Assembly (NCBI GenBank): GCA_040401595.1
Contig: JBBAOE010000001.1
Location: 62,001 to 126,000 of the forward strand
Source of the DNA: RFPW01 sp040401595
Lineage (GTDB): Bacteria > Pseudomonadota > Gammaproteobacteria > Burkholderiales > Burkholderiaceae_E
Reading direction: 5' to 3'
DNA length: 64,000 nucleotides
The notes below the pieces were generated by a model. The model saw nothing but the letters and a program-made list of their open reading frames with translations, searched no databases and was not told where the DNA came from. The position numbers and the translations under genes were made by a program. Positions within the stretch are counted from its first letter, which is position 1. Each line of letters opens with the position of its first letter. Of the stretch, positions 1-8,220 are shown in pieces.

Positions 1-426
1 CGCACACTGCTCTCGGGCGATCTGGTGGAATTCGACGCCACGCCTTATGCGGGCGATGCGTACTTCAAGGATTGGCCGCAGACCCTGGCCAACATCGCCG
101 CCCTCAAGCCTCTGGCGCTCGTACCGGGGCGTGGTCCGGCACTTCAGGGGGAAGTACAGGTTCAGCGCGGACTGGATGTCACCCGCGCCTTCGTCTCGGA
201 CCTCTACGCCAGCGTGCAAACGGGTACTGCTGCTGGCAAGGATTTGAAAACCGTCTACCAGGAAACCTATGCACTGCTCAAACCCCGATACGGTGATTGG
301 GTGATCTTTGATCACTGCATGCCCTTCGATGTCACACGCGCCTATGACGAAGCGACGCAGTTCCCCGACCCCCGCATCTGGACTGCTGAGCGCGACCGCC
401 AGATGTGGGAGAGCCTGGAGCGCTGA
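1..426 (+). CDS. MBL-fold metallohydrolase, C-terminal part (5' end outside window)
   Basis: The reading frame is open from the first base, so only the last 141 codons are present. The visible part begins with SGDLVEF, the strand carrying the bridging metal-ligand Asp of the metallo-beta-lactamase fold. It continues through VPGRGPAL, where most relatives have PGHG with a final His ligand; here that His is Arg. The tail contains FDHCMPFDV. The gene ends 39 bases before the FAD hydroxylase on the same strand, which suggests a common transcript and a role in the same aromatic pathway. Substrate is unknown. The family call rests on a fragment, but the motif spacing is convincing. Confidence 0.7.
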   Translation, partial: RTLLSGDLVEFDATPYAGDAYFKDWPQTLANIAALKPLALVPGRGPALQGEVQVQRGLDVTRAFVSDLYASVQTGTAAGKDLKTVYQETYALLKPRYGDWVIFDHCMPFDVTRAYDEATQFPDPRIWTAERDRQMWESLER

Positions 427-465
427 GTCTCGCAGCCCCAGTAAAACCCTCGATCCGTAAGCATC

Positions 466-2313
466 ATGCTGGCCAACGCGCCCCACCCCCTGAGCGAGCG
501 CTCGACTGGCCACGAGATCCAGTCGTTCGAATTTCCCTGGCAGCGCTCGCCCGATCAGGACGCCCATGCCCTGAGCGGCGCGGTGGCCCATCACCCGATC
601 GTCATTGTCGGTGCGGGCCCTGCCGGTTTGAGCCTCGCCATCGATCTGGCCCAACGCGGTCAGCGCGTTCTGTTGCTCGACAACGATGCCAGGTTATCCA
701 GTGGATCCCGAGCCATTTGCTTTGCCAAGCGAACGCTCGAAATCTGGGACCGCCTCGGCGTGGGGCAGGCGATGTGCGACAAAGGCGTGCAATGGCAGAT
801 GGGTAAGGTCTTCCTGGGTCGAGAACAGCTGTACGGGTTTAACCTCCTGCCCGAACCGGGCCACGAGCGACCCGCATTCATCAACCTGCAGCAGTACTAC
901 GCTGAGGCCTTTCTGGCGATTCGCGCGGCCCAATTGCCCACGCTCGAAATTCGCTGGCGCAACACCGTCGCTGCGCTCGAACAGTCGTTTCTTGACCCTG
1001 GATTACCGGGACCGGGTCTGCATGCACCGGCCGGCGAACAAGCCTCCCGACCCGTTCGCCTGACAATCGAGACCCCCGAGGGCCCCTATTCGATCACCGC
1101 TGACTACGTTGCCGCCTGCGATGGATCCCGTTCTTCCTTGCGGACTCTTCTGGGGCAGCAGAGTACGGGGCAGGTCTTTCGCGACCGTTTCCTCATCGCA
1201 GACGTACGCATGCAGGCGCCCTTCCCGACCGAACGCTGGTTCTGGTTCGATCCGCCTTTTCATCCAAATCAGAGCGTGCTGCTGCACCGCCAACCGGATG
1301 ATGTGTGGCGCATCGATTTTCAGCTCGGCTGGGATGTGAACCCCGACGAAGAAAAACGTCCCGAACGCGTTCGGCCCCGGGTTGATGCCATGATGCGTCA
1401 GGCCATCGGCCATGAAGTGCCATTCGAGCTGGAGTGGGCGAGCGTCTACACCTTTTCATGCCAACGAATGGCGTCTTTTCGCCATGGCCATGTGTTGTTC
1501 GCTGGAGACTCGGCCCATGGCGTGTCGCCGTTCGGCGCCCGCGGGGCCAACTCGAGCGTCCAGGACTCCGACAATCTGGCCTGGAAGCTCGATCTGGTCT
1601 TGCGCGGGATCGCCCCTGAGGCGCTGCTAGCCACGTATGCGGCGGAGCGCGAGTATGCAGCGGACGAAAATATTCTGAACTCGACCCGATCGACCGACTT
1701 CATTACCCCGAAGAGCCCTATTTCAAGGCTCTTTCGAGACGCCACCCTGAATTTGGCGCGCGAATATGAGTTTGCGCGGCACCTGGTCAACAGCGGACGG
1801 CTATCGGTACCAGCGACGCTGAACACCTCGACCCTGAACACACCGGATTGCGACCATTTCGAGGGCCCTCTCGCGCCGGGCGCGCCTGCTCTGGATGCGC
1901 CAATGCTGGATGAACCGCACTGGCTGTTACGCTGTCTGGCGGGCAACGGGTTTCATGCCCTGATCTTTGATGGCCCGCAGACCAACACGATCATACAAAT
2001 CATCGAATCGGCATTCCAGGATCGCCCTGGCCCGCAGACCAACACGATCATACAAATCATCGAATCGGCATTCCAGGATCGCCCTGGCCCGCAGATCGGC
2101 ACGCATCAGACGGCGGCCCCACCGCTCAACCTCCCGGTCAACATTGTGATCGTCCCGTGCGAAGGACTGGCCGCAAAGCGCTACGACGCATCGCCCGGCA
2201 CAACCTACCTCCTACGTCCCGACCAGCATGTTTGCGCGCGCTGGCGCGCGCCCAGCGCCGCCCTCGTGCGTGCAGCACTGCGCCGTGCGCTTGCCGTCGA
2301 AACATCCCAATGA
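466..2313 (+). CDS. FAD-dependent aromatic hydroxylase (MhpA/PheA-type monooxygenase)
   Basis: A 615-residue flavoprotein monooxygenase. The Rossmann FAD motif GAGPAG is at residues 49-54. The DG motif (CDGSRS) lies near residue 219, and the second FAD motif GDSAHGVSPFGARGANSSVQD lies near 347-367. This architecture belongs to class A NAD(P)H-dependent hydroxylases that act on phenolic acids or 3-(3-hydroxyphenyl)propionate. With hmgA and fahA nearby, hydroxylation of a hydroxyphenylacetate to homogentisate is an attractive but unproven role. Residues 503-540 are two identical 19-residue copies, an in-frame duplication in the thioredoxin-like C-terminal domain. The stop overlaps the next start in ATGA, implying translational coupling with the DUF2783 gene. 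Confidence 0.85.
   Translation: MLANAPHPLSERSTGHEIQSFEFPWQRSPDQDAHALSGAVAHHPIVIVGAGPAGLSLAIDLAQRGQRVLLLDNDARLSSGSRAICFAKRTLEIWDRLGVGQAMCDKGVQWQMGKVFLGREQLYGFNLLPEPGHERPAFINLQQYYAEAFLAIRAAQLPTLEIRWRNTVAALEQSFLDPGLPGPGLHAPAGEQASRPVRLTIETPEGPYSITADYVAACDGSRSSLRTLLGQQSTGQVFRDRFLIADVRMQAPFPTERWFWFDPPFHPNQSVLLHRQPDDVWRIDFQLGWDVNPDEEKRPERVRPRVDAMMRQAIGHEVPFELEWASVYTFSCQRMASFRHGHVLFAGDSAHGVSPFGARGANSSVQDSDNLAWKLDLVLRGIAPEALLATYAAEREYAADENILNSTRSTDFITPKSPISRLFRDATLNLAREYEFARHLVNSGRLSVPATLNTSTLNTPDCDHFEGPLAPGAPALDAPMLDEPHWLLRCLAGNGFHALIFDGPQTNTIIQIIESAFQDRPGPQTNTIIQIIESAFQDRPGPQIGTHQTAAPPLNLPVNIVIVPCEGLAAKRYDASPGTTYLLRPDQHVCARWRAPSAALVRAALRRALAVETSQ
1972..2085 (+). repeat. Perfect 57-bp tandem duplication inside the FAD hydroxylase gene
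   Basis: Two adjacent identical 57-bp units (1972-2028 and 2029-2085) are followed by the first 9 bases of a third. Each unit encodes GPQTNTIIQIIESAFQDRP, so the reading frame is kept and the protein gains 19 residues. Perfect identity means a recent slippage or unequal-crossover event, or an assembly artefact. Confidence 0.97.
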
Positions 2314-2543
2314 ACCTGATCACCAGCCCCAACCTCGAAGCGCCCGACGAGTTCTACGAGGCGCTCATCGAATGCCACCGCGGCCTCAGCGACGAGGCAA
2401 GTCATGCCCTCAATGCGCGACTGGTCCTGCTACTGGCCAATCAAGTTGGCTCACTGCAGATCCTGAAGCAAGCACTCCATGCGGCCAGAGCAGGCGCGTC
2501 TGAGCCCCTCAGCCCGGAGCACGCGCCAGCAGGTCCGCACTGA
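2310..2543 (+). CDS. DUF2783 domain protein
   Basis: A 77-residue protein beginning at the ATG that overlaps the hydroxylase stop (ATGA). Its core, NLEAPDEFYEALIECHRGLS followed by NARLVLLLANQVG, matches the short DUF2783 family as I know it. That family is commonly found directly after FAD aromatic hydroxylases and has no established biochemical function. An accessory role for the hydroxylase, such as stability or cofactor delivery, is inferred only from this linkage. The 3' end overlaps the opposing amidase gene by 35 bp, so the two convergent transcripts share their ends. Confidence 0.75.
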   Translation: MNLITSPNLEAPDEFYEALIECHRGLSDEASHALNARLVLLLANQVGSLQILKQALHAARAGASEPLSPEHAPAGPH

Positions 2544-3957
2544 CAGCTTCGTAGGCAGCCGCAACCCGCAACAACGCATGATCGCCCTGGGGCCTACCGA
2601 GCAGTTGAAGCCCCATCGGCCAGGTCCGGGTCGGGTGAAAGCCTGCCGGGACACTGATCGCAGGCAGACCCCCCAGGGTCGCGTAAATCGTGACCTCCAT
2701 CCATCGGTGGTAAGTGTCCATCGCTCGCTCGCCAATGCGCTGTGGCCAGCGCTGCTCGATCGGAAATGGCCAGACCTGAGTCACCGGCAATGCAATCACA
2801 TCAAACGCGTTCAACATGCCAAGCAGATGATGATAAAAACGCGTCCGCGTCTGACTCGCCTTCAGTAATTCGCTGGCGCGCATGTTCAAGGAGTGTTCAT
2901 ACTCCCAAAGGGCCTCGGGCTTGATATGGACGCGCGCTTCAGGCGCTCCATCCGAAAGCGCCAGGAGAGCGGCCACGCGAGGCCCCACCAGCGCACGGCG
3001 CCAGGCAAGCCAACAGTCCCACAGCAGTTCCGGCTCGAACCCCAGGGGCGTGGGCGTCACGATGGCACCATGGCGCTGCATTCTCGCCAGTGCACCCTGG
3101 CAGACCTCCAGAATGCCTGGTTCAACCGCGAGATACCCGTCGAGATCGCCTAGCCATCCAATCCGCAGGCCATTCAGTGATTCAGCATGACCGTCAACCC
3201 CGGTCGCGCTGAACGAAGCGCCGAGAGAGAGGGGGAGCCGCGGGTCATAGCCTGACTGAATCTCAAGTAATCGGGCCAGATCGGCGACCGTACGAGCCAT
3301 CGGGCCCTCGGTACTCAGTTGCGCCAACCAGACATCGGCACCCGGCCCAGTGGGGACCCGACCCTGGCTTGGGCGCATGCCAAACACATGATTCCAGGCG
3401 GCCGGGTTGCGCAGCGAACCCATGAAATCCGAACCATCAGCGACCGGCAACAACCTCTGCGCCAAGGCGACCGCAGCGCCACCGCTGCTTCCGCCGGCAC
3501 TGACCGTGTCATCCCAGGCGTTATGGGTCGATCCGAACACAGTATTAAACGTATGCGAGCCAAGTCCGAGTTCGGGCGTATTGGTTTTGCCGATCACAAT
3601 CGACCCAGCCGCCTTCATCCGCGCGGCGACGACGCAGTCAGCGCCGGGCATCGCATCCTTGAGCAGTGGACTGCCCTGGGTGGCCGGGAATCCGGTCACC
3701 GCCGCCATGTCCTTGATGGCCTGGGGCATCCCGTGCATCCATCCCCGAGACTGCCCTCTGGCCAGTTCGTCATCGCGCGCGCTGGCCTGGGCCAGTAGCA
3801 CATCGTCGTCGGCCAGACTGACGATAGCGTTGAAGCGGGGATTGAGCGCATGAATCCGCGCGAGATAAGCCTGCATCACCTCCAGGCAGGAGATGTCGCC
3901 GCGATGGATCCGCACCGACAATTCGTGGGCATTCCACTGGACCACTTCCGTCATCAT
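2509..3957 (-). CDS. Amidase (amidase-signature family)
   Basis: A 482-residue cytosolic hydrolase with the Ser-cisSer-Lys triad of the amidase-signature family. The Lys is in QAIKDM, near residue 82. The glycine/serine loop AGGSSGGAAVA lies near residue 155, with GSDFMGSLRNPA about 20 residues later. It would hydrolyse a carboxamide to an acid and ammonia. Substrate cannot be read from the sequence; an aryl-acetamide feeding the adjacent homogentisate pathway is possible. The gene is divergent from hmgA with about 129 bp between starts and converges on the DUF2783 gene. Length and motifs are those of a complete enzyme rather than a GatA subunit, since no gatB or gatC is adjacent. Confidence 0.85.
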   Translation of the reverse strand: MMTEVVQWNAHELSVRIHRGDISCLEVMQAYLARIHALNPRFNAIVSLADDDVLLAQASARDDELARGQSRGWMHGMPQAIKDMAAVTGFPATQGSPLLKDAMPGADCVVAARMKAAGSIVIGKTNTPELGLGSHTFNTVFGSTHNAWDDTVSAGGSSGGAAVALAQRLLPVADGSDFMGSLRNPAAWNHVFGMRPSQGRVPTGPGADVWLAQLSTEGPMARTVADLARLLEIQSGYDPRLPLSLGASFSATGVDGHAESLNGLRIGWLGDLDGYLAVEPGILEVCQGALARMQRHGAIVTPTPLGFEPELLWDCWLAWRRALVGPRVAALLALSDGAPEARVHIKPEALWEYEHSLNMRASELLKASQTRTRFYHHLLGMLNAFDVIALPVTQVWPFPIEQRWPQRIGERAMDTYHRWMEVTIYATLGGLPAISVPAGFHPTRTWPMGLQLLGRPQGDHALLRVAAAYEAVSADLLARAPG

Positions 3958-4014
3958 CGCTCCTGAACATGCAGCTTAGGGCTCTCATGGGATAGGCGCA
4001 TTTCGACAGCGATG

Positions 4015-4028
4015 CTAGGCTCGCCTAG
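4015..4028. promoter_or_regulatory. Perfect palindrome in the amidase-hmgA divergent spacer
   Basis: CTAGGCTCGCCTAG is a 6-2-6 perfect inverted repeat. It sits 44 bp before the amidase start and 58 bp before the preferred hmgA start, in a divergent promoter region. This fits an operator for a local regulator, but no regulator gene is adjacent and binding is not shown. Confidence 0.4.
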
Positions 4029-4086
4029 TCCGATGATTGTCCTGAATTCCCGGTCGGCCTTCATCAGAATCGTAGCGTTTTCTCAG

Positions 4087-5421
4087 ATGAGGCGTTTCGT
4101 GCTGCCTGATTCACCCCGACAATATCAATCCGGATTTGGTAACGAATTTGCGACCGAGGCCTTGCCCGGCGCGTTACCCGTGGGTCGCAATTCGCCCCAG
4201 CATGTGCCTTACGGACTCTACGCTGAACAACTGTCCGGTACCGCCTTCACAGCGCCACGGCACGCCAATCGGCGCTCCTGGCTTTACCGGATCCGACCGG
4301 CAGCCGTCCACCAGCCCTTCGTGCGCTGGGATGACGGGCGTCTGCGTAGCCTCCCCGGCGGTGGGTTCGACGAAATCCCCACACCGCCAAACCCGCTGCG
4401 CTGGGACCCCTTACCGATGCCGGCGATTGCGACCGATTTCATCGATGGTCTGTTCACGATGGGTGGCAATGAAGCCTGCGGCATTCATTTCTATGTTGCC
4501 AACCGTTCGATGCAGTCGCGCTATTTTCAGAATGCCGATGGCGAGCTGCTGATCGTGCCGCAGTCGGGGCGGCTTCGGCTAGCCACCGAACTCGGGATTC
4601 TGGAGATTGAACCGCAAGAGATTGCCGTGATCCCGCGCGGGATCCGCTTCCGGGTCGACCTGCTCGACCCGCAAGCGCGCGGCTACATTTGCGAAAATAC
4701 GGGGTCGCCGTTTCGCTTACCGGATCTGGGGGTGATCGGTTCTAACGGACTGGCCAATCCGCGCGATTTTCAAACCCCGATCGCCGCCTACGAGGATCTC
4801 GAGGGCCCGTTCGAGCTCATTGCCAAGTTTCGGGGACATCTCTGGCGGGCCGCGATCGGTCACTCGCCACTCGATGTCGTAGCCTGGCATGGCAACCATG
4901 CGCCTTACAAGTACGACCTGCGCCGATTCAATGCCATCGGTTCCATTTCCTACGACCATCCTGACCCATCGATCTTTCTGGTCCTGCAATCCCCCAGCGA
5001 CACCGCGGGCGTCGATACGATCGACTTTGTCATCTTTCCACCCCGCATCCTGGTCATGCAGGATACGTTTCGCCCGCCCTGGTTTCACCGCAATATCGCC
5101 AGCGAGTTCATGGGCCTGATCCATGGGCAGTACGACGCCAAATCGCAAGGATTCGTCCCCGGAGGCGCGTCGCTGCACAATTGCATGGTCGGGCATGGTC
5201 CGGACGCCGCGACATTCGCCAACGCGATGGCCGCCAATACGCGGCAAGCACAATCCATCACGGACACCATGGCGTTCATGTTCGAAACCTCAGCCATCAT
5301 CCGCCCCACCCGACAGGCACTCGAAGCGCCCGGACTACAGCCAGATTATTTCAAATGCTGGCAAGGTCTGATCAAACACTTCGATCCAGCGCGGCCGGTC
5401 CGGGAGGGCTCTGCGCCATGA
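4087..5421 (+). CDS. hmgA: Homogentisate 1,2-dioxygenase
   Basis: Opens the ring of homogentisate with O2 to give maleylacetoacetate, the central step of tyrosine and phenylacetate-type catabolism. The N-terminal signature YQSGFGNEFATEALPGALP is followed by NSPQ. The C-terminal iron site is recognisable as PPWFHRN, SEFMG and the His-containing GASLHNCMVGHGPD. I chose the ATG at 4087, giving 444 residues, close to the usual 430-445. The frame is open upstream to 4012, but the extra residues do not resemble the family and would place the palindrome inside the gene. No strong ribosome-binding site precedes either start. The stop overlaps the fahA start (ATGA), so the two are translationally coupled. 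Confidence 0.96.
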   Translation: MRRFVLPDSPRQYQSGFGNEFATEALPGALPVGRNSPQHVPYGLYAEQLSGTAFTAPRHANRRSWLYRIRPAAVHQPFVRWDDGRLRSLPGGGFDEIPTPPNPLRWDPLPMPAIATDFIDGLFTMGGNEACGIHFYVANRSMQSRYFQNADGELLIVPQSGRLRLATELGILEIEPQEIAVIPRGIRFRVDLLDPQARGYICENTGSPFRLPDLGVIGSNGLANPRDFQTPIAAYEDLEGPFELIAKFRGHLWRAAIGHSPLDVVAWHGNHAPYKYDLRRFNAIGSISYDHPDPSIFLVLQSPSDTAGVDTIDFVIFPPRILVMQDTFRPPWFHRNIASEFMGLIHGQYDAKSQGFVPGGASLHNCMVGHGPDAATFANAMAANTRQAQSITDTMAFMFETSAIIRPTRQALEAPGLQPDYFKCWQGLIKHFDPARPVREGSAP

Positions 5422-6758
5422 TCAGGCTCAATGAAACGCATGATCCGGCGCTGCGCAGCTGGATCCCCAGCGCCAACACCTCAAACACCGACTTCCCGAT
5501 CCAGAATCTGCCGTTCGGCATCTTGCGTCCGAACCATGACCAGGGTGGTGCAGAAAGTTTCCGAGGGACGGTCGCCATTGGGGATCAGGCCCTCGATCTG
5601 ACGCGGGCGGCCGATGCGGGCATTTTCGAGCCACAACACCGCGCCCTCGCCCGGATCGCCGGTGAATCGACCTTGAACCACTGGATGGCTCAGGGCCCCG
5701 CGGCCTGGTCTAGCCTGCGCGGCGCGCTCTCGCGGGTATTGCGCTCGGACGCCAGCCCGGCGACGCAAGCAGCACTGAGCCGCTGCCTGATCCCGCAGGC
5801 ACAGTCGCAAATGGCGATGCCAGCCCAGGTTGGCGATTACACGGATTTCTTTACCTCCATCCACCATGCCACCAATGTCGGACGCTTGTTCCGACCCGAC
5901 AATCCACTGCTGCCCAACTACCGCTGGGTGCCGATCGGCTATCACGGACGCAGTTCAAGTATTGCGGTATCGGGTCAGACCTTCACCCGCCCGTTCGGGC
6001 AGACGATGGCACCTGGAGCGACCGAACCCGTGGTCGGCCCCTGCAAACGGCTAGATTTCGAACTGGAACTTGGCATTTTTCTGGGCCCAGGAAACGAAGC
6101 GGGCCAACCCATTCCGATGGCCGAGGCCGAAGACCACCTGTTCGGCTTGTGCCTGCTCAACGACTGGTCCGCGCGCGACATCCAGACCTGGGAGTACCAG
6201 CCCCTCGGGCCATTTCTGGCGAAAAACTTTGCCACGACCATCTCGCCCTGGATTGTCACACTCGAAGCACTCGCACCCTTTCGGCTGCCCTTCAGTCGGG
6301 AGCCGGGCGAACCCCAACCGCTTGACTATCTCGACTCGCCCACCAACCGATCCCAGGGAGCGATTGACCTCCAGGTCGAGGCCCTCCTGTTGACATCCCG
6401 CATGCGCGCCATGGATCAGGCCGCCCACTCGCTGGCCCGCACCAGCTACCGCCACGCCTACTGGACCGCCGCGCAACTGGTTGCGCACCATACCGTTAAC
6501 GGCTGTCCGTTGCGCCCGGGCGATCTGTTTGGCAGCGGTACCCTCTCCGGGCCAAGCGCTGCTGAAGCCTGCGCGCTGCTGGAACTCTCGGTGGGTGGCA
6601 AGCAACCGATTGCCCTGCCGTTCGGCGAGAGCCGAACCTTCCTCGAGGATGGTGACACCGTGATTCTGCGTGGATGGTGTCATCGCCCGGGCGCTGCCCG
6701 GATTGGCTTTGGTGAATGCGTTGGTACGGTGTTGCCCGCGCTCGCCCGGTTAGCGTGA
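5418..6758 (+). CDS. fahA: Fumarylacetoacetase
   Basis: Cleaves fumarylacetoacetate to fumarate and acetoacetate, the last step of the homogentisate pathway. The 446-residue protein shows the metal and catalytic residues of the family: DYTDFFTSIHHA (metal Asp and general-base His), FELELGIFLG (two Glu ligands), NDWSARDIQ (Asp) and LAKNFATTISPW (Lys). The start is fixed by the ATGA overlap with hmgA. The expected intermediate enzyme, maleylacetoacetate isomerase, is not encoded in the window. It must be elsewhere, or the isomerisation is done by another glutathione-dependent enzyme or non-enzymatically. Confidence 0.96.
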   Translation: MIRLNETHDPALRSWIPSANTSNTDFPIQNLPFGILRPNHDQGGAESFRGTVAIGDQALDLTRAADAGIFEPQHRALARIAGESTLNHWMAQGPAAWSSLRGALSRVLRSDASPATQAALSRCLIPQAQSQMAMPAQVGDYTDFFTSIHHATNVGRLFRPDNPLLPNYRWVPIGYHGRSSSIAVSGQTFTRPFGQTMAPGATEPVVGPCKRLDFELELGIFLGPGNEAGQPIPMAEAEDHLFGLCLLNDWSARDIQTWEYQPLGPFLAKNFATTISPWIVTLEALAPFRLPFSREPGEPQPLDYLDSPTNRSQGAIDLQVEALLLTSRMRAMDQAAHSLARTSYRHAYWTAAQLVAHHTVNGCPLRPGDLFGSGTLSGPSAAEACALLELSVGGKQPIALPFGESRTFLEDGDTVILRGWCHRPGAARIGFGECVGTVLPALARLA

Positions 6759-6842
6759 TTCCAAACGCACCCATTATTGTTCCGATCAACCAGAACCGTT
6801 CACCCTTGCGTTGTAATGTAATTCACTTCACAGTTGGAGCTA

Positions 6843-6879
6843 CGGTACCGCTGGCGCGCAATCGATGTGCCAGCGACCG
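6843..6879 (+). promoter_or_regulatory. Interrupted inverted repeat in the leader of the liv-type operon
   Basis: CGCTGGC at 6849-6855 pairs with GCCAGCG at 6869-6875. The stem extends by CGGT/ACCG if two bases bulge out, giving 11 base pairs in all. It lies 50 bp before the binding-protein start in the 170-bp spacer after fahA. No U-run follows, so it is not a standard terminator. An operator or mRNA leader hairpin is possible. Confidence 0.35.
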
Positions 6880-6928
6880 GATACCATCCCACGGCGCCCC
6901 GACCGACTTTGTTTTTATAGGAATTCTG

Positions 6929-8161
6929 ATGCGCACCCTCTTGAATCCAGCCCTGATGTCCGCCCTGACGCCCCGCCGTCTCCTCGCCATCGCAAGCGTT
7001 TCGGTGGCCGCGTTGGGAAGCACCTTCGCCTTCGCCCAGGAAACGATCCGCTTTGGCGCGCCACTGCCAATCACCGGCGCTCTGGCACCGGAAGCGTTGA
7101 AGCAGCAACAGGGCTATGACCTCTGGGCCGAGCAGGTCAACAAGGCGGGCGGGATCAAGGTGGGCGACAAGAAGATGAAGGTCGAGATCATCTACACCGA
7201 CTATCGCTCGAACACGCCGCGCGCGGTTCAGGCTGCTGAGAGTCTGATCACGCAGGACAAGGTGAATTTCCTCTTCGCACCCTTCGGATCAGGCGCAGCC
7301 AAGGCTGCCAGCACCGTCTCCGAACAGTACGGCGTGCCGACCATCGCTGCCACCGCCTCGTCTGCCCAAGTCTATGATCAGGGCTACAAATACCTGTTCG
7401 GGACCTTTACGCCGAATGACACCCTCACGAACCCCCTGAGCGATCTGGTCGCCAAGAAGGCGGCTGGCGTCAAGCGGGTAGCCATTCTGGCGCGCAATGA
7501 CCTCTTCCCCCTCGCGATCGCGCAGGAAATGGAAAAGTCCGCCAAGGACCGCGGTCTTTCCGTGGTGTTCTTCGAAAAGTACGCCATCAACACCCTTGAC
7601 CACTCAGCCGCACTGGCGCAGATCAAGCAGATCAACCCGCACTGGATCTTCGCCACCGGATACATCAACGACCTGGTGCTGATCAAGAAACAGATGGCGG
7701 ATCAGCGCATCGAAGCCCCCGTGGTAACGATGGTGGCCGGCCCTGCCTACAAGGAGTTTGCGGATGCCTTGGGTAAGAGCGCCGAAAACATCAGCAGCGC
7801 GGCCTGGTGGCATCCTGCGGCCCGTTATCGCGGGATCGATATTTTTGGCTCGACCGAGAACTACACCAAACTCTTTCAGGCCAAGTACAACGCCGAACCC
7901 GACTATGCGCAGGCCTCGGCCTCAGTATCCGGCGCGCTGTTTCAGATCGCCATCGAGCGCGCTGGCTCGATCGATCGCAACAAGGTACGCGACCAGCTGG
8001 CCAGCATGAACGTTCAGACATTCTGGGGTCCGGTCAAGTTTGGACCCACCGGACAAATCACTTCGCTCGAGCCACCGGTCTTCCAGATCCAGGGCGGGAA
8101 AACGGTGGTTGTCTCTCCACCGGCCATTCGCCAAGGCGAATTCAAACTGACCGTTCAGTGA
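6929..8161 (+). CDS. ABC transporter substrate-binding protein (branched-chain amino acid / aromatic acid type)
   Basis: A 410-residue periplasmic binding protein of the LivJ/AmiC-like class. It has an N-terminal signal peptide (PRRLLAIASVSVAALGSTFAFA, cut before QETIRFG near residue 37) and the family opening IRFGAPLPITGALA. The ATG at 6929 was chosen because AGGA lies 7 bp upstream and because it gives a proper signal peptide; the frame is open further upstream. It captures the ligand for the permease and ATPase proteins encoded downstream. Ligand identity is not visible. Position after hmgA-fahA suggests an aromatic acid or amide as well as the usual branched-chain amino acids. Confidence 0.92.
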   Translation: MRTLLNPALMSALTPRRLLAIASVSVAALGSTFAFAQETIRFGAPLPITGALAPEALKQQQGYDLWAEQVNKAGGIKVGDKKMKVEIIYTDYRSNTPRAVQAAESLITQDKVNFLFAPFGSGAAKAASTVSEQYGVPTIAATASSAQVYDQGYKYLFGTFTPNDTLTNPLSDLVAKKAAGVKRVAILARNDLFPLAIAQEMEKSAKDRGLSVVFFEKYAINTLDHSAALAQIKQINPHWIFATGYINDLVLIKKQMADQRIEAPVVTMVAGPAYKEFADALGKSAENISSAAWWHPAARYRGIDIFGSTENYTKLFQAKYNAEPDYAQASASVSGALFQIAIERAGSIDRNKVRDQLASMNVQTFWGPVKFGPTGQITSLEPPVFQIQGGKTVVVSPPAIRQGEFKLTVQ

Positions 8162-8172
8162 GTCGAGTCGAC

Positions 8173-8202
8173 CGCCCTCCCGCAGCCAGTTGCGGGAGGG
8201 CG
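8173..8202 (+). promoter_or_regulatory. Strong stem-loop between binding-protein and permease genes
   Basis: A perfect 12-bp stem (CGCCCTCCCGCA paired with its complement) closes a 6-base loop. It begins 12 bases after the binding-protein stop and ends 18 bases before the permease start. There is no U-tract. Hairpins here in transporter operons commonly protect the upstream mRNA from 3' decay or partly terminate transcription, giving excess binding protein; that role is inferred. Confidence 0.7.
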
Positions 8203-8220
8203 AGCGGCGGTTGACGGATC

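Noticed and set aside
4012..4086. Extended N-terminus of HmgA from ATG 4012
   Set aside because: The 25 extra residues are not family-like, and the start would put the palindrome in coding sequence.
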